Assembly (NCBI GenBank): GCA_012656075.1
Contig: JAAKBF010000001.1
Coordinates: 558,001-622,000, forward strand
Length of the DNA: 64,000 nt
Origin: Phytophthora hibernalis
Lineage: Eukaryota > Oomycota > Peronosporomycetes > Peronosporales > Peronosporaceae
Direction: 5' to 3'
Part shown: positions 11,475 through 22,559 of the stretch, one piece after another
Numbering within the stretch: the first letter of the stretch is position 1
Layout of the letters: each line of letters opens with the position of its first letter
Made by a program: the position numbers and the translations under genes
Notes under the pieces: model-generated
What the model saw: the letters and a program-made list of their open reading frames with translations, nothing else
Database searches by the model: none
Told to the model about the DNA's origin: nothing

Positions 11475-13146
11475 ATGTTCCGGAACGCCCAGGAGCACAA
11501 GCGCTCGCGCGACGAGGCCGGCCAGGAGCACTCCAAGCGCTCGCGGCGCACGCGTTGGGGCCAGGATGACGACGCTCCCAAGCCCAAGGCGAGCCCCAAG
11601 GCGCTGAGCGACATCGTGAAGCGCCTGTCCAGCGTCGTGCAGGAGAAAAGGCCGCCCCAGGAGTTGCAGGCGGCGGCCTCGACGCCTCTCATCGTACGTG
11701 GCGCACGTAGGCCTAGGGTTCGCTGGATGTCCCGGTGGTTGATGCTTCTGCAGTTTCATCCTCTCTACGTGTTGCGTTTAGGGCGCGGGTGGCCAATTGG
11801 ACGCGCAGGCGGCTCGGGCGCGGGCGCTGGCGCAGGCCAGTCTCTTGGCGCTCAACCTGCCCAGCACCAAGGTCTCACCCAACGACCTGGCGCGCCGCCT
11901 GTACATTGGCAACTTGGACTACGAACTCAAGGAGGAGGATATCCGCAGTGCTTTTGCGCCGTTCGGAGCGATCCACTCGATCGATATGTCACTGGAGCCA
12001 GGGTGAGAGACGTGGGAGAGTGGGGCTGTAGCTGTTCTGGAAAGGCTGACTGCGTTGATGGTTAGAGCCTCCCGGTCCAAGGGTTTCTGCTTCTTGGACT
12101 ACGAAGATGTGCTGGCGGCGGAAAGTGCCGTGCAGGTCCTCAACGGGACGCCGCTCTCCAACCGAGCCATGCGAGTACGGAGACTGTACTACGATTGTGG
12201 TGACGAGGACTCTCCCTGACGGTTCGGGTCTCTTTTGTTGCAGGTTGGCCGACCGCATCGCGGAAACACGAACCAGAACGATTCGCTCTCAATCGGACAG
12301 GAGGCCATCAAGAAGTAGGTGCTGGATGGGATGCTGCTGTGCTTGAAACGGCCTGATGTGACTTGTCGTTGTGATTGACAGCATACCGACCAAGTGTGTC
12401 TACATTTCGAATGTGCGAGTGGAACTCAACAGTGAACACTTGAGAGCATTTTCTCTCCGTTTGGAGTGATCCGCTCGTGTGTCATGGTGGCCGTGTCACC
12501 CCTCGAGTCTGGAGTGGTGAGTCGTAGATTTTCGTGACGGACGTAACAGCAAACTAACGCTGTTGGTTAAATGATGCAGCACCGCGGCTATGGCTTCATG
12601 GAGTTTGTCGAGGAAAGCTTCGCGGCGAGTGCGATCCAGCACATGAATGGGTTCGAGTTGGCTGGCCAACCGCTCAAAGTGGGCAAGGCCAGCGAAGCAG
12701 CGATGATAATCAACCTCGCCATCAGCCAGGATAAGGTGGTGCGCGAAAATCCAGGCACAATAGTCAATGAAGCCAGCGGAACGACGCATGAGTCGAAGAA
12801 GACGGCAACGTTTGCAGAAGATGACGTTGAAAAGGTAAAGGACGTCGCGGACAGCGATAACACGTGCTGTTTGTGCTTGATGAATCTCGTGAACCGTGGT
12901 GAAGTGGACACCGAGCTTGAAGACGAGGTGCGTGGCGAGTGTGGCAACTTCGGTATCGTCAAGAAGGTGGAAATCCACGAGCTGGCAGACCACGTGCGCG
13001 TGTTTGTGTTGTTTGACGATGCAGCTGGAGCCGCCAAGGCGAAGCAGGCGCTGCACGGCCGGTTCTTCGGCGGGAACCAAGTGCAGGCGCACTACTATCC
13101 TCTGCGCGAGTTGGAGCAGCAGCGCTACACGAGAGCGTTCCTGTAG
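11475..13146 (+). CDS. PUF60: PUF60-type poly(U)-binding splicing factor
   Basis: Six exons at about 11475-11693, 11782-12002, 12066-12174, 12244-12314, 12382-12516 and 12580-13146, with GT-AG borders. The product of about 440 residues has the PUF60/FIR/Half-pint layout. A basic N-terminus is followed by RRM1 (RLYIGNLDYELKEEDIRSAF, RNP1 KGFCFLDY) and RRM2 (CVYISNVRVEL, RNP1 RGYGFMEF). A C-terminal UHM-type RRM starts near CLCLMNLV and is expected to bind ULM peptides of U2AF/SF3B1. The expected role is 3' splice-site recognition in the nucleus. Exon 5 needs one extra base near 12443 (TTGAGAGC, probably TTGGAGAGC) to keep RRM2 open; the exon phases on both sides confirm a one-base loss. The gene converges with the Yippee gene. 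Confidence 0.9.
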
Positions 13147-13350
13147 ACAGCGAACGAGAAACAAGGCGGTGGGTGGATGCACTACGTGTACTTGGTTATA
13201 CGCATTAAACGGTCACTTGAGGCTCTCTGGGAGCGAAGGTGGTTGGGTGAAGTTCACTGTGCTGTGCTTGCTGCTTGTGTGTCGTCCACGCTGCTGTTGC
13301 TGTAGTTTCTCTCCGTTGCTGCGCAGTCATGTCGTAAGCTCCACATTTGT

Positions 13351-13892
13351 TCACGGCATCTGGTCCGTTTTGGCTAACTCGAGAATGAATTTGCCTTCCT
13401 TGTACTTTTCCGACGCATTATGTGCCTCTTTCTGCATGCACAGGATTACAAGGAGTCACGTCAGTCATTGCAACAGCAGCACCAAGCGCCTCGCGTACGT
13501 ATTTCCAGCCCACGGGGCTCCAGCACGTGTTGCAATAGAGGTCCAGTACGACGTGCAGCCCCGTCATGAGCATGCGCTCTTCGGATGGACCCGTGCACAC
13601 ATTGACACTGAGGTGGTTGTTATAGACATATGTAGAGATATTGAGTGAGGTTACTGTTGATTGGTTCTATAGTGTATTGCATAGGGCCTCACGCCGTGTC
13701 GAAGAGGTAGGCTTTGCCGCTGGTGCCTTGGAAGTTCTGCAGCAGAGATGACGAGTTAGACGGGGCGAGCATTGAGACGTGAAGATAGAAAACCTTGGAG
13801 ATGATGTCCTCGTGGCGTGCCAGGTTCGCGTTGCACTTGGCGCAGCGGAAGACGCGCGAGGAATCCACGAACACCTCGAAGACGCGCCCCAT
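13351..13892 (-). CDS. YPEL: Yippee-like zinc-binding protein
   Basis: A 110-residue Yippee protein in four exons: 13892-13794, 13736-13693, 13607-13499 and 13431-13351. Introns are 57, 85 and 67 bases with GT-AG borders. The signature CX2C-X52-CX2C is complete: CAKC in exon 1 and CNTC in exon 3. Conserved text around it includes HEDIISK, NFQG, GKAYLFDT, GPSEERMLMTGLH and YKEGKFILELAK, and the protein ends in MP. The Yippee fold binds one zinc and occurs across eukaryotes; its molecular role is not settled, with links to mitotic structures and E3-ligase assemblies. ATG 13892 gives the normal family N-terminus (MGRVFEVF). The frame is intact. Confidence 0.93.
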
Positions 13893-14249
13893 TTGTACTT
13901 CCAAGAATTCTTTTATTATATCTGTGTCAGTACTACTGACTCAGTAGAAAAGGCTAATGAGGATAAAGTCATACAGTATGACTCATACTAGTAGAATTAG
14001 TAGTATATATTTTTAACAGTATTACTATAATATTATATTCATTCATGTATTATAATAATTAACCGCACAAAAAAGCTCGACGATCGCAACAAACAGCGCG
14101 GCTCCATCTCGCGCGACGCCACCTCCTGCTACGTGCAGGCTCCGTTCCGTGATTTATACCACATAACCTCGTTTTTATTTATTTCGCACAGCTGTACATG
14201 CAACGCGTGTCTCCCACCGTGCTCTAGAACCCACGATATCGTCAAGAAC

Positions 14250-16083
14250 ATGAAGGCGATACCGTCCGCTCTGCGTCGGTCGACACGTGCGCGTCCTGAC
14301 GCCTACAGCAACAACCGTCGTCATTTTCTTGCACTACCAGATCAACACCCTCCGCAGCAACAAGCCGATGCTGCCGTGACGCCTGGGGCCTCGGCGTTTG
14401 TGAATAATCAGAGCCAAGTGTCGTCTAGAAGACCTTTTGGACTGAACTATGGCAGCGTCCGCAAGAACTGGAGAGGGGTCATGGACAAACTGGCACCATT
14501 CCCGAAGATGCAACGAGTGGCACTTGAAGCTGCGAGCTTTTTACAAAGCCGGAGGAGTTGGAGTTTAACTTGCCAAGGAATTTCCATGACAAGTACAAGC
14601 TAGGGAGAAGCTCGGAGAAGGAGCGTTTGGAGAAGTCTATTGTGCTCTGCCAGCGCTGCAGGAGACGCGTGGAAGTGATTTGCAGCTGGATTTGGCTGTG
14701 AAGATCGTGCCCAAGGCTCGAGTTGTGAGCCGTAAGGACTACGCTGCGTTGAAACAGGAGGGGCGCATGATGGTGCTGCTGGGCGGGACGTTGAATGTTG
14801 TGCATTTCTTCGGTGCGTACGAGGACGATGTGAGCGTTTATCTCGTGATGGAGAGATGTGTGGGTGGCGATGCATCAGTGAGGTTGTCGGGTGAAGAGGA
14901 GCTGGATCTCGTTGCGAATCCGAAACAGGAAAAACGTGCGAAGATGTATATGAGGGATATTCTGCACGTGGTCTGGCAATGCCATTTGCTGCGCATTCTC
15001 CACAGAGACCTGAAGCTCGAGAACTTTTTGTTTGCCGATACCAAAGACGACAGTCCGCTCAAGCTGACGGATTTCGGTGGAGCAGCTTTCTTGGATGAGG
15101 GCGAATTCTTGCACGCTGTCCACGGCACACCGCTGTATACGGCACCAGAGGTGCTCAAGCACAAGTACGCCTTCCCGTCGGACCTCTGGAGCTGTGGAGT
15201 GATATTACATCGTCTGCTGAGTGGGCGCTATCCGTTCGAGTCTGGAGCATTGCTAGATGAACGCATTCAACACGAAGAGGTCGACCTGGAGAGCCCGCCA
15301 TGGACTGGCATCTCGGACGAAGCCAAGGATCTGGTGTTCCAATTGCTAGAACGCGATGTGTCCAAGCGTCTCACAGCAGAGCAAGCTCTAAAGCACCCGT
15401 GGCTTGCTCCAAGTGCTCCACTTTCATCGAGTGCATCCACGACGGCCTCCGCCGCCGCAAAAGAGGCAACAAAGGGTATTGCAGGCCCTGCACTGAGCGG
15501 CACGCTAGTCCAGAGGTTACAGCTCTATCGAGCCCTCAACAGCCTGCAGCATGCTGTGCTCAACGAGGTTACTCGACTGCTGCCTCTCGAGTTGAAGCAC
15601 GATGTGATGGTGCTCTTTAGCGAAGTTTCTCGTGATGGTAGTGAAAACGTAGGGCTTGAAGAATTCGCGGCGTACGTGACAGCAGGCGGCTATCGACTCA
15701 CCAAAGGCGAGGCGAAGGGCTTCTTGCGCAACCTGGACTTGGACGGAGATGGATTGTTGTCCCTCGACGAGTTCTGCGCTGCTTTAATCGACTGGCCGCA
15801 GCTCCAAAGTCAGCACCAAGACGAGTTCGCCAAGTGCGCTCGCAACGTCTTTGACATGATGGACCAGGATCAAGACGGGTTGCTGAAGCTGGAGGACATT
15901 GCCGAGTTGACTCCGTTCAAGGAGAGTGGCCAGCACTTGCACTCGTTCCGAACCGACTTGGACCGCTGCTTTCAATACACAGATCGCTCAGGTCGAGGCA
16001 GCATCGACAGAGAAGATTTTCAAAACATGCTGCGCATTCCTGCAGGCGCGTACGCCCACTTCCCCAGGAGACTGCAGCAGTAG
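14250..16083 (+). CDS. EF-hand protein kinase, CDPK-like
   Basis: An intronless gene of about 611 residues. A Pro/Gln-rich N-terminus precedes a Ser/Thr kinase domain with LGEGAFGEVY, catalytic HRDLKLENFLF, Mg-binding DFG (LTDFGGAAF) and YTAPEV. C-terminal EF hands contain DLDGDGLLSLDEF, DQDQDGLLKLEDI and DRSGRGSIDREDF, plus a degenerate first hand. Kinase followed by EF hands is the calcium-dependent kinase layout found in stramenopiles, alveolates and plants, so activation by calcium is inferred. Two single-base losses break the frame: a T run near 14540 (GCTTTTTAC) and a G run near 14605 (CTAGGGAG). Adding one base at each gives a length divisible by three and joins the N-terminus to the glycine loop. 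I see no N-myristoylation signal. Confidence 0.88.
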
Positions 16084-16261
16084 ACAAATGTACCGTAGAG
16101 CACATGGACAATTGACTTGTGTATTTTTCGTTCCTGCATGTGCTGACATAAATACATAGAGCCTTTTCTGTGTGGTGGCGAGCTTCCAAACGACTCGACT
16201 TGTTTCTCCGTCTATCGGGAATGATGTGGTTGGGAAGGACAGGTGGTTGAAGGAGAGACAT

Positions 16262-17017
16262 CTACACGACGATGCTCTGACCAGCTGCAACGTGCAGTCC
16301 TGCCTGCCGCACGGGGCGGTTCAGCAGCTGGTTGACGCGATCCAGCGCCACCTGCAGCCTCGAGACTTTGCGCTTCTTGGCCGCGGACGGCGTGCTGTAG
16401 AACGCAGGGGCTGAGGCCGTGGACCTGTCGCTGTCGCTATCCTCCGTCGTGTCCTGCTTGAGGTCCTGCATGTCCAGACTCGTGCTGCGACGCAGACTGG
16501 CGGTGGACAGCGTCGTGGACGCCAGCGATCGGTCAGCAGCGGACGACGCGCTCGAGAGCTTCCTCTCCACCAAGAGCTCCTCCATGTGGTCCACGTTGCC
16601 GATCACCACGTCGTCTGCGTTCACGAACACGAGACTCACGGGCTTGGGGGCCAGCAGCATGACCTTCTTCACGTCCTGCAGCGTCAGGCGGTTCACGGGG
16701 AAGCCGCCCACGAGTCGCAGCTCGCTGCCCACTTTGAGCGTCGTGGCCACCTGCGTCTCACGCGTCACGGTGCTCACGAGGATAGCGCCCGTGCGCTTAC
16801 GCTTGAGCGTGAAACCCGGAGCCGAGCGGCCTCCCCACATGATTTCGACGGTGCGAGGCGCTGAGGCCAGCGGAAGGGACGACTCGGAGGAGGACGAAGA
16901 GGAGGACGACGAACTGTGCAGTGTACGTCGACTGCGGCGGCCTTTGGTCTTGACTCTGGACGGAGAAGACAGCGAGGACTCGACTTCGGAACAACGTTGC
17001 GGTCGTTTGAGACTCAT
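16262..17017 (-). CDS. PDZ-like domain protein
   Basis: A single exon of 251 residues from ATG 17017; longer versions of the frame start only with TTG. A poly-Ser and basic N-terminus (about residues 15-50) precedes a region of about 85 residues with PDZ-like order: FTLKRKRTGAILVSTVT, LKVGSELRLVGG and LTLQDVKKVMLLAPKPVSLVFVN, that is, a carboxylate-loop-like start, a GSEL turn and the terminal strand. A Ser-rich stretch and a basic segment AAKKRKVSRLQ, possibly a nuclear signal, follow. PDZ domains bind C-terminal peptides of partner proteins; no partner can be read from context. The frame is intact. It lies convergent to the EF-hand kinase, with 178 bases between the two stops. Confidence 0.68.
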   Translation of the reverse strand: MSLKRPQRCSEVESSLSSPSRVKTKGRRSRRTLHSSSSSSSSSSESSLPLASAPRTVEIMWGGRSAPGFTLKRKRTGAILVSTVTRETQVATTLKVGSELRLVGGFPVNRLTLQDVKKVMLLAPKPVSLVFVNADDVVIGNVDHMEELLVERKLSSASSAADRSLASTTLSTASLRRSTSLDMQDLKQDTTEDSDSDRSTASAPAFYSTPSAAKKRKVSRLQVALDRVNQLLNRPVRQAGLHVAAGQSIVV

Positions 17018-19356
17018 AATTCTGTGGTGCGAACTCAAAGATGGCGAAATGGATAATGACAGTCGGCGGGACTGGCCTGGGAAAAGCGTTCGAGCGCACG
17101 ACGGTCGCAGACGGGCGGAGGCGGCTCGTTTATGAAGTCAGACCACGCGTAATGACCTGTGAGAATGAGTGGAATTGCGATTTTGAGTTGGCGTATACAG
17201 GTTGGATACAGTGTTGGGGATACATAAGTGACCTGTCATAATGAAACCCTACCCTCCGAGGCTGTTTAGAACGGCCGAAACGGCTACACAAAACCGATGA
17301 ACAACAACAGTACTTGGCACCACTCGAAACAAATTCACCTCGGTGAATTTCTTTGGGCACGCAAGGCGAATATGGAGCATGGTGATGCATGGTTGGTAGA
17401 CTGGTGGAGGTGGTTTGCTTCTGCTTCCCTCCCGCGGGTTCTTCGCTTGACTTCGCTGTCTTTTCTCTGATTTGCGATCTTCAAACGGTGGTGTACAATG
17501 CACATCATGTATTGTACATGTACTACATGTGAATTGCACTTGCGACTTGGGCACGCGGGCCAAGATGTGTCTTCGCCGCCCGGACCAGCCGCTGGCGGTA
17601 CATGTATTACATTGTACCGGTATTATAATAACAACTTCAAGACGCCCACAGCGCACAGCAAAGAGCTGACAGAAATACGCATAAGCGATTTGCTTCGGGC
17701 TCTCCGATTCGGAGAGCGGGCGCTGGTCTCGGTGCGTATTTCTTGCTGGAATTAGTTGGTGGTTCGGAAAGCGAGCGAGTCTGAGGTACCTCTTGGCCCG
17801 CCAAAGATCGCGATACGCCGAGAGCTCTAATGTAAGTCGACGTGCTCGAATTTTTCACTGGTTGGGCGATTTCGCTGATACTTTTCGAAGTACAAATCAA
17901 CATTTGAAATGACTATAAATTGTGTTTTAAGTTACCAAGCCATTTGCAGACATTTGTATTAGATCGGCGGTGCCGATCTAATGGCTGCCGGTGGACAGTT
18001 CAGGGCGGAACGAGCCCCGCCCACAGGCCACCAACGCCACTTGCTACCGGGGAAGTGCCAGTATTCGTCGAGGCACCCCGAGCCAATCCTGCGTGCGAAG
18101 CCATCCTTATGAGACGACTGTCAGCTGAACAGAGGTGTCCCCGCAAATGGATTTTTCAATAAGGCAAAACAGAAGCGCGACAACTTGTATACTAAACTAA
18201 CGCTTTGCAATGGGCTCCAGGCAAACTGCAGTTTCGAGCGCATCGAGGCAAACAGTTTCCTTATCAAACTTTAGCGAAAGTTGAGTTCAACCGCAACCGA
18301 CGCCGGAATATTTGGTCTCCAGCGTCTCTGCCATCGGATTCCGATTCGGAATGGTATACTAGCCCATCGGAACGGTGGGCCGTTCTGTGGCGTGGTCGCC
18401 CGTGGCGTTGACCTTAAATCCATCACCACTCTACTACTTGTGGCTGCGCTGGTGCTCGCGGTATCTGCACCCTCACAACCATCTTGAAAGAGAGTGTGAG
18501 GCCCAGGTTAGCATAAATGCCTCTGTTAAAGTCTTGTGCACACATCAACGCGTTGTCGGTAACGATAATAATTAGCACTCGCTTCTACGGAGAGAAGCTT
18601 CACGACGCGAAACCAGAAAAGCACGACGAGATTTGTGTCGGAACCACGCTGCAACTATTATTAATATATCGCGCAGGACTTCGGTGGCGCACACAAGGCA
18701 CACATTTTGTCTCGCTATCCTGGCATGTTAAGCAAAGATGATCAACCGCTGTTCCTATCGGCCATGACTTTCAATGACTGGTCGGTCAGCTCTGGCCACT
18801 ACGATAACCGTTTTCAAAGCTGTCTGAACGGACCCTGGCAAGCGCTGTTTGCTCCTCATTCTATCCAGAAATCAGTAAAATAGCAACACACGCGACCAAA
18901 ACTACATCTTACGCTACGTGGCGGTGAGAGATCTCACTGAGAGACCCCAGGATTCCGGCGCTAATCTGAACCAGCCTTGAAGTTGACTCGCACTTAGTCC
19001 ATCATCGGTAGTCGTACCGCTGCAAGACGGAGTTCATACCGACACTGCCGCATAAGCATTGCACTCCCATGCTCCGGCAAATACCGGTACGACGTCAACG
19101 ACGGTGTTGACAACACGTACTGTAAACAACAAATAATTCGCGTACATTCACGTTCTCTCCTCTTATCCGTGGATACACAGCGTTCCGTCATGCAACTTCT
19201 CCCGGTACAAATACCGGTACCATATTTCGTGTTCGCCACACCATACCGTTTTTCTTTGTGCGTCTCGACTCGCCGATTAGCCAGACCGTAACGAAGCCAA
19301 GCAGCGAGAGTCGCATTCCCCGTCGTCCATAGCGCTTTCCCTGGTCCCCTGTGAGC
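17018..19356. other. long intergenic region, no gene seen
   Basis: About 2.3 kb without a credible protein. It contains the perfect inverted repeat at 17958-17982, three TACCGGTA words (17615-17622, 19082-19089, 19212-19219) and several ACATGT-type words near 17510-17610. The last hundred bases should hold the SNF1 kinase promoter. Short frames exist but lack domain features. Confidence 0.5.
17958..17982. repeat. perfect inverted repeat, 11-bp arms
   Basis: ATTAGATCGGC and its exact reverse complement GCCGATCTAAT are separated by three bases (GGT). It stands alone in a gene-free stretch. It could be a protein-binding palindrome or the relic of a hairpin element. Confidence 0.7.
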
Positions 19357-21483
19357 ATGAGCGACATCCCCGTCCAGTTGGGCCACTACCGTCTGGGCAA
19401 GACGCTCGGCATCGGCTCCTTCGGCAAGGTTAAACGTACGTATTGTGTCCCAACCGCCCACCCTTATATAGGAGTGACACCAGAAGCTCACCCAACTCCT
19501 TATTAACAGTGGCTGAACACGACATCACGGGCCACAAGGTGGCTATTAAGATCCTCAACCGCAATAAAATCCGCAGCCTCGACATGAGCGAGAAGGTGCG
19601 ACGCGAGATCACACTGTTGCGCAAGATGCGCCACCCGCATATTATCCGGCTGTAGGTTCTTTTGAGACCTGGATGAAAGCCGGAACGGATAATAACTGGG
19701 TTTTATCCGCTGGGTTTTATTAGATACGAGGTCATCGACACGCCCACGGATATTTTCATGGTGCTCGAGTATATCGCCGGCGGAGAGCTCTTCGACTACA
19801 TTGTGTCCAAAGGACGGGTAGGGAAGGTGGATTTTGTTTTGGGATGTTTTGCTGATGTTTTGTGCTTTTGTGTTTTTTGTGCTTTTTAGTTGGCTCCGGA
19901 GGAAGCTCGACACTTTTTCCACCAGATTATCTCGGGGGTGGAGTACTGCCACTTTCATCGCATTGTGCACCGAGACTTGAAGCCGGAAAATCTGTTGCTG
20001 GACGCGGACAACAACATCAAGATCGCAGACTTTGGATTGTCCAACAGCATGGAGGACGGAGACTTTTTGCGCACGTCGTGCGGCTCTCCGAATTACGCAG
20101 CACCTGAAGTTATTTCGGGAAGCTTGTATGCTGGACCCGAGGTGGACGTCTGGTCCTGTGGCGTTATTTTGTACGCGCTGCTATGCGGCAGTCTGCCGTT
20201 CGATGATGAGAGCATCCCCAACCTCTTCAAGAAGATCCGCGGGGTATGTACTCGCTGCCCAGCCACCTGTCCGAGATGGCGCGCGACCTCATCCCGCGCA
20301 TGCTCGTGGTGGACCCCATGAAGCGTATCACGATCCCGGAGATCAGGCAGCACCCATGGTTCCAGATTGACCTGCCGCCGTACTTACAGCATCCGCCCGA
20401 GATTGTAGAGAACGAGGTTCGTGGGGGTTATTGCAGGACGGAGACAATGCTATTCTGACTGGTAAAATATTTTCCCTGGTGGTGCAGACTTTCAAGATTG
20501 ATGACGAATGTCTGGCACAGTGCTTGGCGCTGACTTATGCAGCAAATGTCGCGCACGATCAGCTCGTAGGACTGCTCATGAGGCGAGAGAGCCACCCGCT
20601 TCGCGTGGCATACGAGCTCATCCTTGATCACAAAAATGCTAAGATTCGGATTGATGGTGCGGTGGCAGTTCCTCATCAGTCTGGAATTCTTCGATGACAT
20701 TGTCGTCGTGCAAATGCAGTACTGTACCATTGCTAACATATTTCGTTTTTTTGGTAGAACTGCGCGACGTGAGAACTGTGAATAACAAGCCCAAGACGTT
20801 CTCAACTCCTGAGCCCAGCACACTTTTGCTTCCAGGGCGAGGACCTCTCCCGATGGCGGCATCACCCTTGGTAACACCCTCCTCAGCGCTACAGGACCCA
20901 CGAAATTTCGGCGGACGAGGTGTAAACATTCCCGGACAGGTGCCCCGGATGTCAGTTTCTGGAGGCAATGGTTTGGTTGGGTTTGATGACGGCCATGGTA
21001 ATGGTGCACCAACCCCCAAGCGGCGAAGATGGTACCTAGGTATTCAGTCGAAGAAGGAGCCGGCACACGTGATGTCGGAGGTGTACAAGGCGCTGTTCGT
21101 GCTTCACTTCGAATGGAAGGTGGTGGCGCCGTACCGTGTAAAGTGCAGGTGGCAACCCCGTTGGGGACCCGAATAACCAGAATGGCGGTGCCGTCATGAG
21201 CCCAGAGGAGGCCAAGCTGCAGCAGCAGATGCAGCGCATCAAGATTGGTCTCCAGTTGTACAAGGTACAGCAGCACATTTACCTACTGGACTTCCAGCGC
21301 CTGGACGGGAATGCCTTCACATACATGAACCTCTGCGCCCGGATCATCACGGAGTTGAAGACGCTTTCGGGTATCCGACCGCTCGCTAGTGGCCACGACC
21401 CGCGCTTTGGTGACGATGGCGGGGGCAACATGAACTCAGTGCATTTGCACCCGCACAACCCGCACGCACAGGGAGCACAGTAA
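19357..21483 (+). CDS. SNF1: SNF1/AMPK catalytic alpha subunit
   Basis: Six exons: 19357-19435, 19510-19651, 19724-19817, 19890-20416, 20488-20656 and 20758-21483, giving 578 residues after two one-base corrections. The kinase domain shows GIGSFGKVK, VAIKILNR, HRDLKPENLLLD, DFGLSNSM and the activation loop LRTSCGSPNYAAPE, whose Thr is the LKB1-type site. A UBA-like autoinhibitory region follows (IDDECLAQCLALTY onward), then a linker and the C-terminal KA1 region (WYLGIQSKKEPAHVMSEVYK, later YLLDFQRL) that contacts beta and gamma subunits. It is the energy sensor kinase of eukaryotes. The frame breaks near 20243, where GGGG should probably be GGGGG, and near 21150, where a CCCC run seems one base long. 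Intron phases fit these corrections exactly. Confidence 0.93.
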
Positions 21484-21664
21484 GCGTTGAGTTTCCAGAG
21501 AGTGTACGGAAATTCCTGCGGGTCCTCGCGCCAGCGAGCTAGTAATACGCTGTCACCTTTTGGAGCGTTCGTTCTGCATGTTTTGTAGCTGGCACGAAGT
21601 TGTCAAGAACGAAGGCGGAGCACATTAAAGACAAGTAAACAGTTCATATAACTTCATGACACCC

Positions 21665-22495
21665 CTATGCTTGACATTCGGAGAGCGCTCGCGGTTCGAT
21701 GTTAACAGCAAGCAAACCCTGACGCGCGCATTTGGCCTGGCGAAACAGACACTCATTCCCGTACAACTGGCCGTTCGACGCACACACAGGGCTGTAAGTT
21801 TGCGTGCATGTGGCTGGGCAGAGCGACACCACATTCGAGTCTTCACAGGAGCCTGCCCGGATCATTAGGATCGTCGTCTGACTGCAGCGCTGCTCGCGGT
21901 TGAAATAGCACAGATTGCGCATGGTACCTGCAGTCGTGCATACCGGATCCAACACGCCCGAGCAAATGGTGGCGGCCAAGCAATTATCATAGGTGCTGGA
22001 GCTTGGTGATGGCGTTGGTGGCGGGTTATACTCTGCATTGAGGTCCTTTCCACTCTGGCAAAGCCCGCGCGAGGTAACGCTAATATTTGGATTCGCTGTT
22101 GTGCATCGAGCCTCCTTGAGAAAACACGAATTGGCGTAAGAAACTCCGTCCGAGCCGCAGACCGGGGAACTCACGAGTTGACAATTCAACTTGCACGCCG
22201 ACGAAGTTATTGAGTTGCCCACAGTAATGATGGAAGTTTGACGAGGTTCACACACAGCTTCAGGCAAACAGGGCTCGCGTATGCAGGGCGCGACACCTCG
22301 CAAAATACACGTCTCCTTCTCACCGTCGCACCGGCCAGGAGCGCACAACGGCGCGCAATACTCGGCATCCTTGTACACGAAGCACTGTTCAAAATTTCCA
22401 CAGGTACGGCTACAGGTAGGCGTCAGGGTGGCCGGTTCAGCTTGACACACCATACGCAGCAGGATACACTCGAGCAGCAGGAGATAACTCTTCAT
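21665..22495 (-). CDS. secreted Kazal-type protease inhibitor
   Basis: A single exon of 276 residues with a hydrophobic signal peptide (about residues 1-19, ending near CQA). A Cys-rich segment at about 25-100 does not match Kazal spacing. Three Kazal-like domains follow. The first (about 101-145) has the full SPVCGSDGVSYANSC signature. The second (about 175-218) has DPVCTTAGTMRNLC. The third (about 225-276) has SPVCASNGQLYGNEC. Proteins of this layout are the EPI inhibitors that oomycetes secrete against host or own serine proteases. It is followed 65 bases away by the CENP-B-type gene on the same strand, and the metalloprotease family begins 1.4 kb further. The frame is intact. Confidence 0.88.
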   Translation of the reverse strand: MKSYLLLLECILLRMVCQAEPATLTPTCSRTCGNFEQCFVYKDAEYCAPLCAPGRCDGEKETCILRGVAPCIREPCLPEAVCEPRQTSIITVGNSITSSACKLNCQLVSSPVCGSDGVSYANSCFLKEARCTTANPNISVTSRGLCQSGKDLNAEYNPPPTPSPSSSTYDNCLAATICSGVLDPVCTTAGTMRNLCYFNREQRCSQTTILMIRAGSCEDSNVVSLCPATCTQTYSPVCASNGQLYGNECLFRQAKCARQGLLAVNIEPRALSECQA

Positions 22496-22559
22496 GGCAC
22501 CAGCAGGATCGCTTGTCGACTACGAACCGACGTGTGCGGCTCCCAAAAAGGTGGCGACC

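Noticed and set aside
13351..13892. Two separate small ORFs at 13418-13600 and 13689-13904
   Set aside because: They are exons of one four-exon Yippee gene with matching splice phases.
14540..14610. Short intron in the EF-hand kinase
   Set aside because: No GT-AG pair at usable distance; two single-base losses explain the frame changes and restore a length divisible by three.
16581..17135. Long plus-strand frame opposite the PDZ-like gene
   Set aside because: It has no domain features and mirrors the G+C-rich codon pattern of the real minus-strand gene.
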